DNA of 64,000 bases from Ischnura elegans (taxonomy: Eukaryota > Arthropoda > Insecta > Odonata > Coenagrionidae): contig NC_060246.1 of NCBI RefSeq assembly GCF_921293095.1, positions 86,611,030 through 86,675,029 of the forward strand, read 5' to 3'. This document shows, piece after piece, positions 48,800 to 61,900 of the stretch (positions within the stretch are counted from its first letter, which is position 1; each line of letters starts with the position of its first letter). The notes beneath the pieces were generated by a model that ran no database searches, was not told the DNA's origin, and saw only the letters and a list, made by a program, of their open reading frames with translations. The position numbers and the translations under genes are program-made.

Positions 48800-51700
48800 C
48801 AAGGAAATGAATCTCATCCGGCAGTGCTAAGTATAATTCATCAACGAATTTCTAGACGAAAATAATTTTCAAAGTTTATTTAGCGATCACTGGGCCTAAG
48901 AGGTACCTAGTTCATAGTGATGTCAGCTGGAATGGTCGTCACCGGGGATTCCATGAGATCCCGTCCCATAGGGATTTCAATTTGCTATTCCTTGAGAATA
49001 TTATAGTTAATTGATAAAACATTCTAAATTAAATTTGCCCATTTGAGTTATTAAACGAGAAGTTTGTAATGGCGGTGCCGATGGTATCAAACGAGCCGAA
49101 GCAAAAATAAGCATTGTCCATTGACCATGAAGATTCAGCGTTCACTTTTTTTAATACCCTCAAACATGCAGCGTAATTATTTAGCTGTAGATTACTCAGC
49201 AGATTTGATTATTAAAAACAGAAAGTCGAATTGATTAATCTAGCCTTTTTCTCTATGGGTCCTATTACAATGAGTTTATTCTTCACACAGAAACAGTAGT
49301 ACGTAATCTAATTTTCTACCCATAGGATACCTACAGAATCTATTTCTGGAAAGAGCACGGCATTCTCTCTCCGATTCCAAAAGCTTTAATGCCATTTTCA
49401 CCCTTAATATATAGAATTTGCATGTTTCCCACGTCAAAAAGTTCTTTCAGTGATGTATTAGGAAAATTTGACGTGTTAAATGCTCACGAATGGACTGATT
49501 ATTATTTTCGGTAGTTGTCAGAGAGAAATCTAACCCACCAGTTCTTTGTTCCTTTGCCTATGAGAAAAATCATCTTGATTCCCTTCAAAGAATCAGCATA
49601 GGAATGCTTTTTATTCGAGATACATTTTTCACTCATCAACGCATGACTCAATCAATAAATATATTGAAAATTCCTTCATCAAAGTACATTTTGCAAAGGC
49701 CTCGAGGTCAGTGATTTATGGGCTAGTTGAAAATAAGTCTCCTATCTGCAAACACCTGATATTACACTATTGAACTCATTTATGATGCTGTTAGGAAATG
49801 CAGCACTCGTTATTGAAACGAAATTCCGCACATTAATCTTTATGCGAGCTCGAAATTTTCATATAAAATGTTTTTAATGATCGATGAGTTTTAGCCACGA
49901 CAAATCTAAGTGATAATACAGAAGATATTGGCTTTCATGGTGGACGCAGGAGACGTATTTTATGTCGATGGAAATTTGTTATCGAGTATGAATGTTGATT
50001 GTCTATATTGCTCAATCTTTGTTACAGTTGCAATGACTTATTTTCTTTTCCAAGCTATTGCGGGTGTACCTCTGCCCTTATTATTGAAGAGAATGTTAGA
50101 TTTTATATTTATAAGATAGAGGTTTTCTGTTTTTTTTTGTTTTAGTACCGAGTAATTTCCAGATACACATCAGTTCATAAAACACTTTTCACCTTGCAAA
50201 ACTCAATATTCGGGATCTTCGTACGCGTCTTGCAATATGTATGCCAATTACAATGAAAGTTTGCTATTTATCTTGATATCGCAGCCGAAACGTATTTCAC
50301 TATTTTGCACCTCCAGGACTCTTCATCTCATATCACATAGACGTAAGGGATCCTTTAGTTCGCATTATCTACTTCTGAAGCTTATTTATAAATCGTATGA
50401 AATAAGATAAGTAGAAACTGCGGCTACTAGTAAGAAATATTTCAACTTTTTAAACTGGATCCCACCGAACTTGACTCCTTGATATCTTAAATATGCTGGT
50501 AAAGTTGTATTTTCAATTTATCTCAAGACTTTGATGACACCTTGCTATTGCTAATGAGTTTTAGGTACGGGTAATGTGACGTAAGATTTTTCCTGTCAGA
50601 ATGAAGATTCAATCAGGGAAAATGTTAAAGCTTTGTTTGTGACTAATACACGTTACTTCACTGATAAAGTGAGCAAGCTCTGTTGATAAAGCTTTTTCTA
50701 TATTTTGAGACACTTTTTGACAGCCATTAATGGGCGTCTCTTCATTTTATCCGCGCCATATGCAGAACTTGCACCTGAAACTATAACGCGGTTCGCCTCG
50801 CTACCAAAGTGCAAACAATATTTACGTTCCTCGCCCGAAGCAGAGCTCAAGTCGAGGATTATCAGAGAGGTGACCTCCACACAGTGTTTGACAACTATTA
50901 TCATGAAGTAGAGCAGATAGGATGCGTAACAGAGAGATCGATTATCTGCCTTCGGGAGTATGCCGGAGTGCTTACCCTTACGAAAAATGCTCTTTCCTGT
51001 GCAAAAATTGCATGTAAACATTAAAATTTTAATTTTGACAAGTTTGACATCGACGTTACCTTTAAGTTTTCAAACATGTTTCCAAAACCTACAGCACACG
51101 TAGTAATGGCGATATTTTCCCAGGTGCCTGTTTCTCTAGAGAACGATCTAGATGTTTAGAAGAGTTTATCAAGGTGAGGGAAGAATTTTTACTCTACTCC
51201 AGATTATCGCACATAGTTTATTTCAATGACGTATTTTAATGTTTTAATAACGGATAAAGTTATTCAATTATCAACGGATAATGAAATTGAGGATGGTTTC
51301 AAAACGATTCAGTAAAAAATTGTCTAGCGAAAATAAATGGTTAATTTATCATGCAAATCCATGGTAGCGTTATTATCTATTACAACAAAGGTAGTTGAAA
51401 ATCGCTTACCTTCATTCTCCTTACGATATAAAACTCCTAAAATTGATAGACAAAATTATTATTTTCAGGTTATCAAGCTTTGCATACACTCAGATGAGTT
51501 TACAACCTACTTTTTCTCTACAAAGTAATTCTTCAGTAACGAAACATGCACATACTGATTAGGTACCTGTTTTATATTGGCACTTCAGATGGCTTAATTT
51601 TGCCATAGATATTCACATTCACTGAAAAAGAATGCTCATATCAACTGCAAACTTTAATTTATTTTTTTGCATTTACATATCTTATTTCATTTTTGTAGGA

Positions 51701-52254
51701 GAGTTTTTTATTTCAATGACTCCAATGGTTTCATTCAAGGTAATAAATTATGACCTCTATTGATACACTTGATGGGATTAATATTGGAATAAATTGTTAC
51801 CCGGCCATTTCCCAAAAATGTAAATCATAAAATTACTATATAAATCTAAAATAAAGATAGACATGTAAAATAAGCACTCAATCGTTTCTACAATCTGGGG
51901 AACTTTGCATTCAAAATTCCATCAATTTAATCTTACAGAGACTATATTCACTCAAGGAATTTTAATTTTAAATTCCACGTTTTTCGATGGTTATTTTTTG
52001 TGTTATTGTTTTACCCCTATGATTCCAACTTCTTTTGATATAGCGGAACGCAATTCACCATGTTAATATATTTTTATGGACGTACCCTATTTTTTGTCGT
52101 GGACTACGAGTGGAAAATTGTTCCATCCCACTTAGGGCTGTTGATTCCTGTCAGATGGAGTGAAGATATATGCCACATCATTCAATCTAAGAGCATTAAG
52201 TCGCCTGTTAAATTATTATCGCTCATAAAACGAAGAGACGGCACCACGCCGTGA
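48800..52254. other. Non-coding, no supported feature
   Basis: Frames here, including the overlapping pair around 50698-51024 on both strands, have no recognisable domain. The 50705-51000 patch is less AT-rich and could be an old exon or repeat, but I cannot identify it. Confidence 0.4.
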
Positions 52255-52790
52255 GGAGTTAGGAGAAAAGCGATTGACTTCCCGCCGTGCAAAACGCCGT
52301 TCGCCACACAACCCAACTCGCATATATCCCTCCTCCTCCGACGCCTCTCCTGACCGATTTCTTTGCTCCGCCCCCCCACTGGCAGACACAAAGGGAAGAA
52401 GAGGACCTTATTTCCGCATTTTTCCGATAATGACGGCGCGGCGTTGCGAACTCTTGACGCGGGTAGCGTTATGTATTTTTTTATTGCGAGTCGATATGTC
52501 GACCAGCAGGGTGGAACCGATGGGCCATTCACGTGACTGTTCCCTCAGGCCAACACATACGGTGCACCTCCCAACTCCACCTCCTCTACGGCACTCCCAT
52601 ACGTTTCGACCACCTTCCAACGCGTCACCTCCTTCCCCGTCTGCCGCGCAATTGAGCTTGAGTTATTGGCGACAGCACCGTCGCTTCGGGACCTCGGATG
52701 ACAGCAAGACCACCGCGGAGGTAAACACCGCGATCAATCCATCAAGGATCCAATTCCTTCCGTTCCAGGAACAGTCCATCTCCTGACATT
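52255..52790. other. GC-elevated island with a 170-codon open frame
   Basis: The plus frame 52274-52786 encodes a Pro/Ser/Arg-rich product without domains, and a 116-codon frame is open on the minus strand. A donor-like GAG|GTAAAC lies at 52718-52726. It could be an untranslated first exon or promoter-proximal DNA. I would not annotate a protein here without transcript support. Confidence 0.3.
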
Positions 52791-55700
52791 AGGTATCGTC
52801 TTTCCGACCAACCCTTCATTACTGATGGACACCGGATCCTTATCGAGCCTTGACGAGTATACTGATTTTTTCATTACACAAGTGACGATTTTTATGAATG
52901 GAAACACTAATTGTGAGTAAAAATAATCCTTTTGCCTTTCAATTGATTTCTCGAATAAATACCAACGATGGCATCAATTTGTGCGGTGCTACTTTTGGCT
53001 GAAGCTATTTTCAGCTCCCTTTTAGGGTAAGTTACGTGGCCCAATGCGTACAACATCTCCTTCCAAGACAAAACCGTGGTACTCTTGCTATCTTGCGTTA
53101 AAGTTAATATGTATCTTGGTGAGACGGTGGAATTCTCGCCATCCTAAGTTATGACTACTAATCACAGTCTAATGCCTTTCTCCTCCTCACCCTGTAAGAT
53201 GTACTGATATATGTGTAACAGGATTAAAATTCGTTAATTTTGAGCTAATTTCCTCATGTTATATCCATATTCATTAACGGCTCATTTGTCATTGTGGATT
53301 TATTATTTCCTATACACATTAAACCTTTTGCTTGAGTTTTGTAAACAGTGAAGGAGCTTTCAACGGAAAATTTTATTAATAATTAAATAATTTTTTAAAA
53401 TAATTTTAATGCGAAAGTTATCTATTTCATATGCGTTTCACATCGAAATTTATCGAGTAACATCATTAAATTTTTCACTATTTTATGAAATTAGGGCACT
53501 CCAGCCACTTGGTTTTTTCTCTGGACCTTATTGTTCCCATCACATTATTACTCTCTTGAAAAAAGCTTTCGATTTAGGATTGCGCTCTTGCCATTCCATT
53601 TTGCTTTGTCAAGCAGGCCACTTAATATTGTTCATATGTCCTTTGATAATATTATTTAACATATTAAAAATCAACTTTTTACTTTTATAACGCAATTATT
53701 AATACCGACTCTTGTGGTTATTAGGGTGGTTATTACTGAAGTATCCCTGAAACGAGACCCACAGACGAGCTAACCTATTTCTCAGAGAGGTTAATGTAAT
53801 CTAACGGCAATGAGTACGATAGAGTACGAATTAATCCAATCGCCTTAATTCTACCTTATTGAAATGGGCTAGCTAACAGAATGAGGCAAGTAAAATAGAC
53901 CGTTGCCTCACGCAGAACCAAAGACTAACCAGTTCATCAGACTTCGGTTCATCAATGATTATTAAAACGTTTCATAAAACTTTGATGATTAAACTTTATG
54001 TTCTTTCACATTGATGATATGATTTTTTTAAATTACTTAATTAGTAGTTCTAGATAAATCACTGGTTAAAATTATAATGAAATCACAACATCATTTTTAA
54101 CTATATGGCTTTCAGTCATTTGTTAAAGTCACCTCTAGAAGGTCTCACCCTTTAGTCTGAAAACGGATTGGATTATATTTCACGAATAGGATTATATTTC
54201 ACCGCTATATTGCGTCCTATTTTTGTCACGCCGCTGCTTTTCGTCGTGTGTTATTTCCTTTTTCAATCTCCCTTCAGAATTAATGTCAAAATAGAGAAGG
54301 GATGATTCCTGAGGTTTTGAGTTACAACTTTTCCATAATTCACTGCTTTCGCTTTGTTCCTCTATGGTCTTCTTCCAGCTGAAACTGATACCTCAGCGGG
54401 GTAAATGTATTTTTACGCGGCAGTCATTTGCCGCACGCTTTTTTGATGTACGATTTAAAAAAAAAAGCTATTTACCAGACTACATTTAAGTCACATTTCC
54501 TATTACTCACTTCTAATTCCTCGGTTTCACGTTCCTTGTTATTACGTACCTCATTAAGATTATTATGTCCTTGATATATTTCCAGAGAAAAATGAAAATA
54601 ACTTGCCACATTAACAGATGAGACCAATTAGTGCGCCAACGTTCTCAAGATGCTCACCAAGGCATCCAGATCCCTCAAATATTTGTATAGTAATTTTAAA
54701 CTATTGTTAAAATTGCGACTTGTTTGCCATAAAATGGCTGGTAAGGCAATTTAAACTCTACCTACCTTGGTTGTTCAGACGCATAAGGATTGAGACTCTT
54801 ATCTTTCTTAAGAGATTTCAACAATTTTCGCTAAAATGAAAGAAAAAAATGAGACCGGTTTAAGCCCATGAAAATCAGTGTCTCTTGGAGACTCTGCCTT
54901 CACCTTCCCATACCAACCTTCCGTATGATTGCATAAGTGCATAAGGGCCATAGTTTCTTTTGCATCCGCTTAAGAGACAACTAATGAGCGTAACAATAAG
55001 TAAAGTTCCTAGCGATTCCTTTCTCTTATTTAACTTTGATTGGCTAAAAAATATTCTAATGAATCATAAGAAAAACATGCCTCAAGTATCGGATCTCATA
55101 TGTAAACAGATGGTATTGAATGGAGAATATCATTTATGAAACTTTTATTTTACGGATATGGAGCATATTAGTTTATACATATTATAAACACCATTTTTTG
55201 AGAGGGAAGTATACTCCCCTCATCTTCCGAAGACATCTGAAAAGCAAAGTTAAAATCGCACAATTTTAGTAGTTAATATGAGGATAGATTAACGGTTATT
55301 ACTATATTTTTAATTGACTTTTAACGTGTTTTTCACTGCCAAAAATATATTTCTGGTGGCTAGTGCTAATTCTAACCCATTTGTACCAAGTGCCTGCAAT
55401 TATTGACACCATAAATTTTGGTCCATTGGATAAAATTAAATATGAGTAGGGCAATGTATAATTCATATTACTAATTGAATCGGATTCGAGTATATTTTGA
55501 AGCACACTGCAATGGTAGTTGAAATATATTTGATCGTTCTTGAAAACCCATCATCTAAATGTATTTATCATAGTTTGGCTTTCTTTTAGTAGTACATGCC
55601 AAAGTTATTCAGTATATTAATTTCCCAAGGTAAGGTATCATATGAGAACAAAATTTGCGATTCACTTCATTGGATTTAAAAATATACTTCTTCCTGGATA

Positions 55701-56085
55701 ATAGAGAAGTTATAAGAGAAGAAATATCCAACCGAAATACCACATCCAATCCCAGCATTACTTTTGTATTTTTCCTCTAGCATTACAGTTTCCTTTAACG
55801 AATATTCAGAGTTATAAATGCAGAAATTGCTTGTCTATTTAGCTAGTGTTTCCTCATTAATAATTGTAAATTATACATTGTAAACAGTACATTTTTGGCA
55901 TTTTAGGATCATGAATCCACTTTACTTTACCCGTGATGGATGTCAAATTTGGTACCTATCTGTGGAAATTTACTTAAAGTAATTGTTTTAACAGATATTA
56001 AGAGAGGTACCCAAATGAAAGTTTAAGCATTTCGTATGAATTTCTAGAGGTCATTTCGATCATTTTTCCATTTTATTCACGCCGT
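52791..56085. other. Non-coding, no feature seen
   Basis: AT-rich sequence. The frames at 53409-53690 and 55302-55505 are compositional, and no repeat shared with other parts of the window was noticed. Confidence 0.4.
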
Positions 56086-56378
56086 GCTAACTTTGTATCG
56101 ATCCCTGTGTACTTTCTTTCATCCCCATGCCCTAGATCTTCATTAGAAGCTCTTTTAACTCGGTGCAAATGTAAATGAAATTATTTAGTGGCAAAATACA
56201 TGGTACTCGTCTAAATGTTCAATAACAACAACCTTACCTTCTTTGTTAACTTTTTATCAATTTCTGTGCTCTTCTTTCATCTTCTTGATCTTCACTAGTA
56301 GCCCTTTTAACTCAGGGTCAATGTAAATGAAATCAATTAATGGCCAGATATATGGTTCTCGTCTAAGTGCTCAATAAA
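56086..56378 (+). repeat. Diverged tandem duplication, period about 159 bp
   Basis: Unit 1 (56086-56224) and unit 2 (56245-56378) share GATCTTCA..AG, CTTTTAACTC.G, TCAATGTAAATGAAAT-like text and GGT.CTCGTCTAA.TG.TCAATAA in order, with small gaps. The similarity is clear but worn. Confidence 0.75.
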
Positions 56379-58871
56379 GCCATCCTCGCTCTCTTTCCAG
56401 ATGTCTCAAGGGCAAAATATTGTGTTCCAAATGGTTGCTCCCTGTTTGTCCCTCGATTCGTCCACTCTGATATCTGGTATGAGTATCGTTAATAACAGGA
56501 GGTGGAGGATATAATTGATGGGCATGGAAGATCCCAAACACACTCGGGTATCATGGATTGCTCGCTGGGATTAACAGGGGGTGCCCTGTTATCTGCTCCC
56601 GCCGGTCCATTAGCTCTCCACAGATAGGGGCTGCGCACATGTGCTTCTATTGTATAAACAAAATTCACGTCCGTGTCTAATGGAATGGAACGATTCTCGC
56701 CTTCGTTTTTTGGACGAGTTCCTCCTTTGTTTTTCGTAGTTTTTCCTTTTAATTACTCCAGTTTCAAACCTGTGACCTTGTTATCTCTGACTTTTTTTTA
56801 TAATTCGTGTTATTCGTTATTGAACGGAACTCGTAAAACCTTCCGTATTCTTTATTTTTGTCCTATGTATTGTGCTTCCCATGGTCGTCTGAAAAAAGCC
56901 TATTAACTGGAATTTATTTTGTGCATGAAACTAAATGCCGCGTGCGATTGGACTATTTACCATTTCTTCATTGCTTCATCTCTCTAACTTTGACCTATGA
57001 TTGTATACCCATGAATATTTTTAACCTGGGAGAATTAAGAGTTTTAGCAAAATATACACACTAAAACTGAGCCATTCAAATAAATTCTTTGAATTTATGT
57101 GTCATTAAAATTGTAAGTTACTATATATTATTTCATAAAGTGCTGTCATAAAGTTAATTTAAATTGTTGGATGAAGCTGTCAATGCAATTATATAAATAT
57201 ATAGTTACCATATTTATCACTGCGGTAGGAATACATGCTGAGTTGCACAGATAGAACTAGATTTTCAAGCCATGAATATTATTGAAATGTGGGTTGGAAC
57301 GGTCTTAGAAATGTATCCCATACTGAATTTTGTCTTTCGTAACCCATGTATTACAGTCATGGAAAGATATTAGAACAGAGAGAATTATTATTTGCCTCCC
57401 TTGATGATTCATATCCAGCCACTACTTAATGTACTCGATGCGAGATACTGGAGTCCCTATATTACAGTAAATAATCTTGAAGGAATCAGAAAGTAAATTT
57501 TAAAAAAATGTGACAGCTTTGAAAACTATTCATTTTGCTGAGGCTTCTTCAATTAATGAGAGTACATTTCAGGCATGCAAGTCATAATTCTGAAGAAATT
57601 GGGCAAGAAGTGACGGATGGAAGCAGAAACTTAAAAAACCACGATCAAGGCCACGGATAGGCTGCATAGAGTGTAGCATTTAGAGTCCTCCTGAGTCCCT
57701 TTCTGTCCTCATTCACGAGGATATTGAAATAAATTTCAATTAATATCTTATCCCCGGAGGAACATTAATGGCCTTGCGAACTTTAGGAAGCGTCTTTATT
57801 TTTGCTCCGAGGCTCTCTCGTGCTGTGGATTCCGTCAATTAAACGTCCCTCTTTAAAACAAAAGTTTTTGAATGGATTCCGAAAGTTTCCCTCCTGTCCA
57901 TTTGCTAAGATCTATCCATCCCTGTGTTCTATTTTTGGTCGACTCATGTTGCGGCAATCTGTGGAAGCTCAGATCCCACTTTATTGGAATCTCAAAGTTT
58001 CCTTCTTTCTCCCCCTCCCCTTCAAGCAATCCTCTGCGGTCCCCTCACTTCACATAATCATCCCGAAATGTCGGCGAAAATTGAAATCGAATAATAGAGG
58101 GCCTTCAAACTTAAGACTATTCTGTCCCTAATTCAATCCATTGTGAGCGCATAAATTACAAACTGAGGTTACTCTCTTACCATATTCTTAAGGAAGCCAT
58201 CTTTCGGAGTATAATTATTTTTTTTAGTAATACAATAAGGCGCATGAGATAAATTTAGAGATTCTTTTCCTTTATATATCTATAAAAATAGTTCCCAAGA
58301 AAATATCATACATGTGTACTGACTTAATAGATACCTAGTTATCAGGTTACAGTTGCCAACATTCAGAGAATACTTCAATTTTAAACGTTACAATCCTATT
58401 TCGAAGTATTGTTTATTTTATATTCTTGGTCTACGGCTCTCTCTCTTATAATACGCTAGTTTAAACGACCTCTAGTGACGATGTAACTAACTAGAATAAA
58501 TGTATGATAGTGCATGAGTGAATATTTATTGCACAATGGCATGCTAAGTATATAACTGCATTTCAGAAAGAGTACTTGTTTTAATCAGTCCGTTGGCTGA
58601 AAATTATTTACCTTTCCCGGATAACTTTGACCGAACTATTCGGTTTAATCTCTAAGTCTTTCTCTAATACTATGAGGCAGGGGAAATATAAAGCTTTTGC
58701 TATTGTTATTAATGATTTCATCGTTGCATATGACTTTGAGTACATCTTTTACATTTGAATTTATGAAAAATATTAAATGCTTCATGGTATGTGTATCATC
58801 CTTAACAGCTATGCCATTTGAGAGGTGATTCATGAATTAAGCGAAAAATCCACAGAGAAAATCCACCATTC
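56379..58871. other. Non-coding, no supported feature
   Basis: Frames at 56673-57064 and 57802-58131 are T- or C-rich translations without recognisable domains. A GC-elevated patch lies around 56450-56645. Confidence 0.4.
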
Positions 58872-58943
58872 GTCTTGATCGGGATTTGAACTTGGGTATC
58901 ACGATTTCCGGTCGAGTGCATTGGCCAATCAAGCTATCGAGAC
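58872..58943 (-). repeat. tRNA-derived SINE head (or decayed tRNA copy)
   Basis: On the minus strand the 72-base segment reads as a tRNA relic. It has an A-box-like TAGCTTGATTGG and a B-box-like AGTTCAAATCC at normal spacing, and the ends GTCTCGA and TCAAGAC pair at six of seven positions. The T stem is broken, so it is not a working tRNA. The sequence continues GAATGGTGGATTTTCTCTGT, an added body as in insect tRNA-derived SINEs, probably to about 58790 or below. The end of the body is unclear. Confidence 0.65.
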
Positions 58944-61900
58944 GTCATAATCCCCTATTTTCTATTAAATTGTTAACATTATTTGCGAGGAGTGGGTATT
59001 TGGAATGGAAAAGGGTTTTTGTTACCAGCAAAGCTTTTCCCTATTTACTATGAAGTACAATGTCTTTCAATACCTCTGTCTCCACACTACATGTCTCTTA
59101 TCCCCAGAAGGCACACTTTTCACTCAACTGGTATAGAAAATGTGTACTCTCACATTGGAGAAATTTCACTCTATTACAAAACGTTATTTAATTTTGAATT
59201 TCAATAGACTAATTGTTGAAGCCAACCTGCCCTGAACATCCTGCGCGACCTCTTGTGGGTTAAGGGTCGATATTTGGCCCCTTCAGTCACCCGTGACCTG
59301 TTCTGAGCCCAGAGACGAGGTAGAAATGACTTTTTCTCCCGTCATCTGCCCTGCCGTGATATCCAACTTCCATTCCGTTCGACAGAGAGCTGCGGTGAGG
59401 AGTTGATCGCGCCTCCACCGCTCAGAGTTCATTAAAACGGCCGCGGGGAGCGCATTTGCTCCTTCCCATTAGACTCGGAATATTGAACCCTCCCTTCGTC
59501 CCCTCTCCCATTCACGCCCTGCCGATTTTCCGTGAACGCCAACAGTAACTCGTCCTTTGCCGTGATCCTTATTGATTTCACGCGGCGTCGACTAGTTTGT
59601 GAGTCATCTACGAATCTTATTCTCATGCAATTACGAATTTACGTGCTCAGATAGACTAGTGATTTGAAGCATTTTCTGAAAACAATACAGACAAGAAGAG
59701 ATGATGGAAATATTGATGAAAAATTGGCTCATAGTTATTCTAATTAATTACCCGCTTTATATGTGTACAACCAACGAACTTGGTTCCAATTATATTTCTA
59801 TTAGCCCCGTGAAAAGTCAATTTATTATCCGTCAGTATGATTATTTTTTTCCTATTTAAGGTGATTAATCTGAGATGCGACAATTTACTCTCTGAGAATA
59901 AATCGTTGCTTGAAAGAATATAATTGAAACGCCTTCTGTAGAAGCAAACGAAGAGGTGACCAACACTTGAAATACAGAGCTGACACATTCTTAGCTATCC
60001 TCAACGATACTCTTATCCCTCGAGTATTAATTCATTTGATTTAAAAATATTACAATCAAAATCAAAATATTGAGATGCTGATATGGAAAAGATAGAGAAA
60101 AAAATACAACTCAGACTCAATTTTAAAAATGTTTCCACTCCTTCGGTCCATTGCCCCGAATGGTTCATTCGCAGCTTGGTATTCCATTGATAGGGAAGAA
60201 AAATCAAATTACATAGAGTTTTCCTCGCTCAAAATTGAGCAGGACACGACTATGTCCCGTTTTCGTCGGCTTCCATACGGAAAAAGGTCTGCGAATGTTT
60301 TGCATTTTAACGTGGCGCTATCATTCCTAATGGCGTCGATGGGTCCGACCATGTGCTCTCTTGTATCTAGACGTTCTTGTTGCTCGAGGTAAGATATGCC
60401 AGGTGTGTGGTTACCAAATTATTTCTACTTTTACTACCAATAACTGGAGCACTTACTTCCCAGGGCGGAGAATTTTTGCCTCGTGTCATCCTCGGGTTGA
60501 ATGCAAGTCGAGCTCAAAAGGACAAAACTGTAAACTTTAAGTGAGCGAAATTGAGTCAAATTCTTCTTCTTCGGCAGTGGGTATTCTTGAAGTCAAGGAG
60601 CATGGAATTTGAAACTAAAGGCTTTCGGTACCTGAACTTGTAATTTGCAAACATTTTTCTTTGGTTTCCTTGAGTCCCATTTTCCCTATTCGCTCATATT
60701 TCAGGTCTATTACTTGTGCTAAGATTCGAAAACACTACGGAGCAAACAAGGATAAGAAAAGCAAGGGAGCAAACTTAACGTTGATACTCAACTTTCCGTT
60801 GATCGCGTGGCGTCCACCAGGCACAAAGCCATTTTATTTTCTTTGCCCATATCGTATTTTCAAAGTTAGGAAACTCATATTCCTTGTGTCTTATTATTTT
60901 ATGATTCTGAAATTGTCACCGATATTATTTTATGTTTTTTCACATTTATGGAATACATTTTGATATTTTGTTGTTTTTGGAGTCCGGTAGACGCCACGCG
61001 ACGACTTCAAATACAATACGTTGCATGCTAATAGCTTCGTTATATTCATCGCAAAGTTTTTAAATACATTTAAAACTTAAACTAACAACTATTTAAAGCA
61101 TTAAATTTTGAATATGCTTGTTTTTGCTGTGAATGTTTCATTGTAATGAGTTTTAACGCCTGAATAAAACTATTATTGTGAAGAAATACCTATGGTTCTC
61201 ACATAATTTGTGCAAACTTAGGCATATAATCCAATAACTTTGGTTTCTTCCCTCTGCTACATATGTTTATAGTGGCTTATTACATTGATGTAGATGATTA
61301 ATTTTACCCGTAAGTATACAAAAAACAAAGTTGCCATTGCATCGAATAATAATTTTCAAATATGATTGGAGATATTTTGGTTCAAGTTCAACTGAACGCG
61401 CTATCAATATAAAATGTATCCAAAATCAATAATTTCCCCTGTAGTCAAAATTATTTGCTAGGTTATTAGCAAAATCTGTACTGTGAAACTGTGGAGAATA
61501 TGTTTCATTTATTGTCCAAATCAAACTTGTTGATTTAATTTCGAAGAAAGAAAAAAAACTGTAAGAAACGTCAAAATAATTAATATGCAGTCTTTTACTA
61601 ATATAAATATCTCTGTATTATTATGGATAAATTTGTTGTCCATTCATGATATTAAGTATTCAATGAATGGTTTATCGTAGTTGAAATATTTCTTTCTACT
61701 TTAATGCATTTTGTTTAACCATTCCAAAATGGTGTCTGTGAGTTGGCCGTGCGGCAAATAGCGTTCCAAAATGTGAAGCGACTGACAGAGGATTAAAGGT
61801 TTGAACTTGTTTATTACTTATTTCATTAATTAAAAATTAGTAATTACTAAAATAATTCATCAATTAAAAGTTAGATATTGCCGGCCAACAACATACCGTA

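Noticed and set aside
60129..60389. 87-codon frame ending at a donor-like GAG|GTAAGA
   Set aside because: No acceptor or homology was found, and a single donor-like site is expected by chance at this length.
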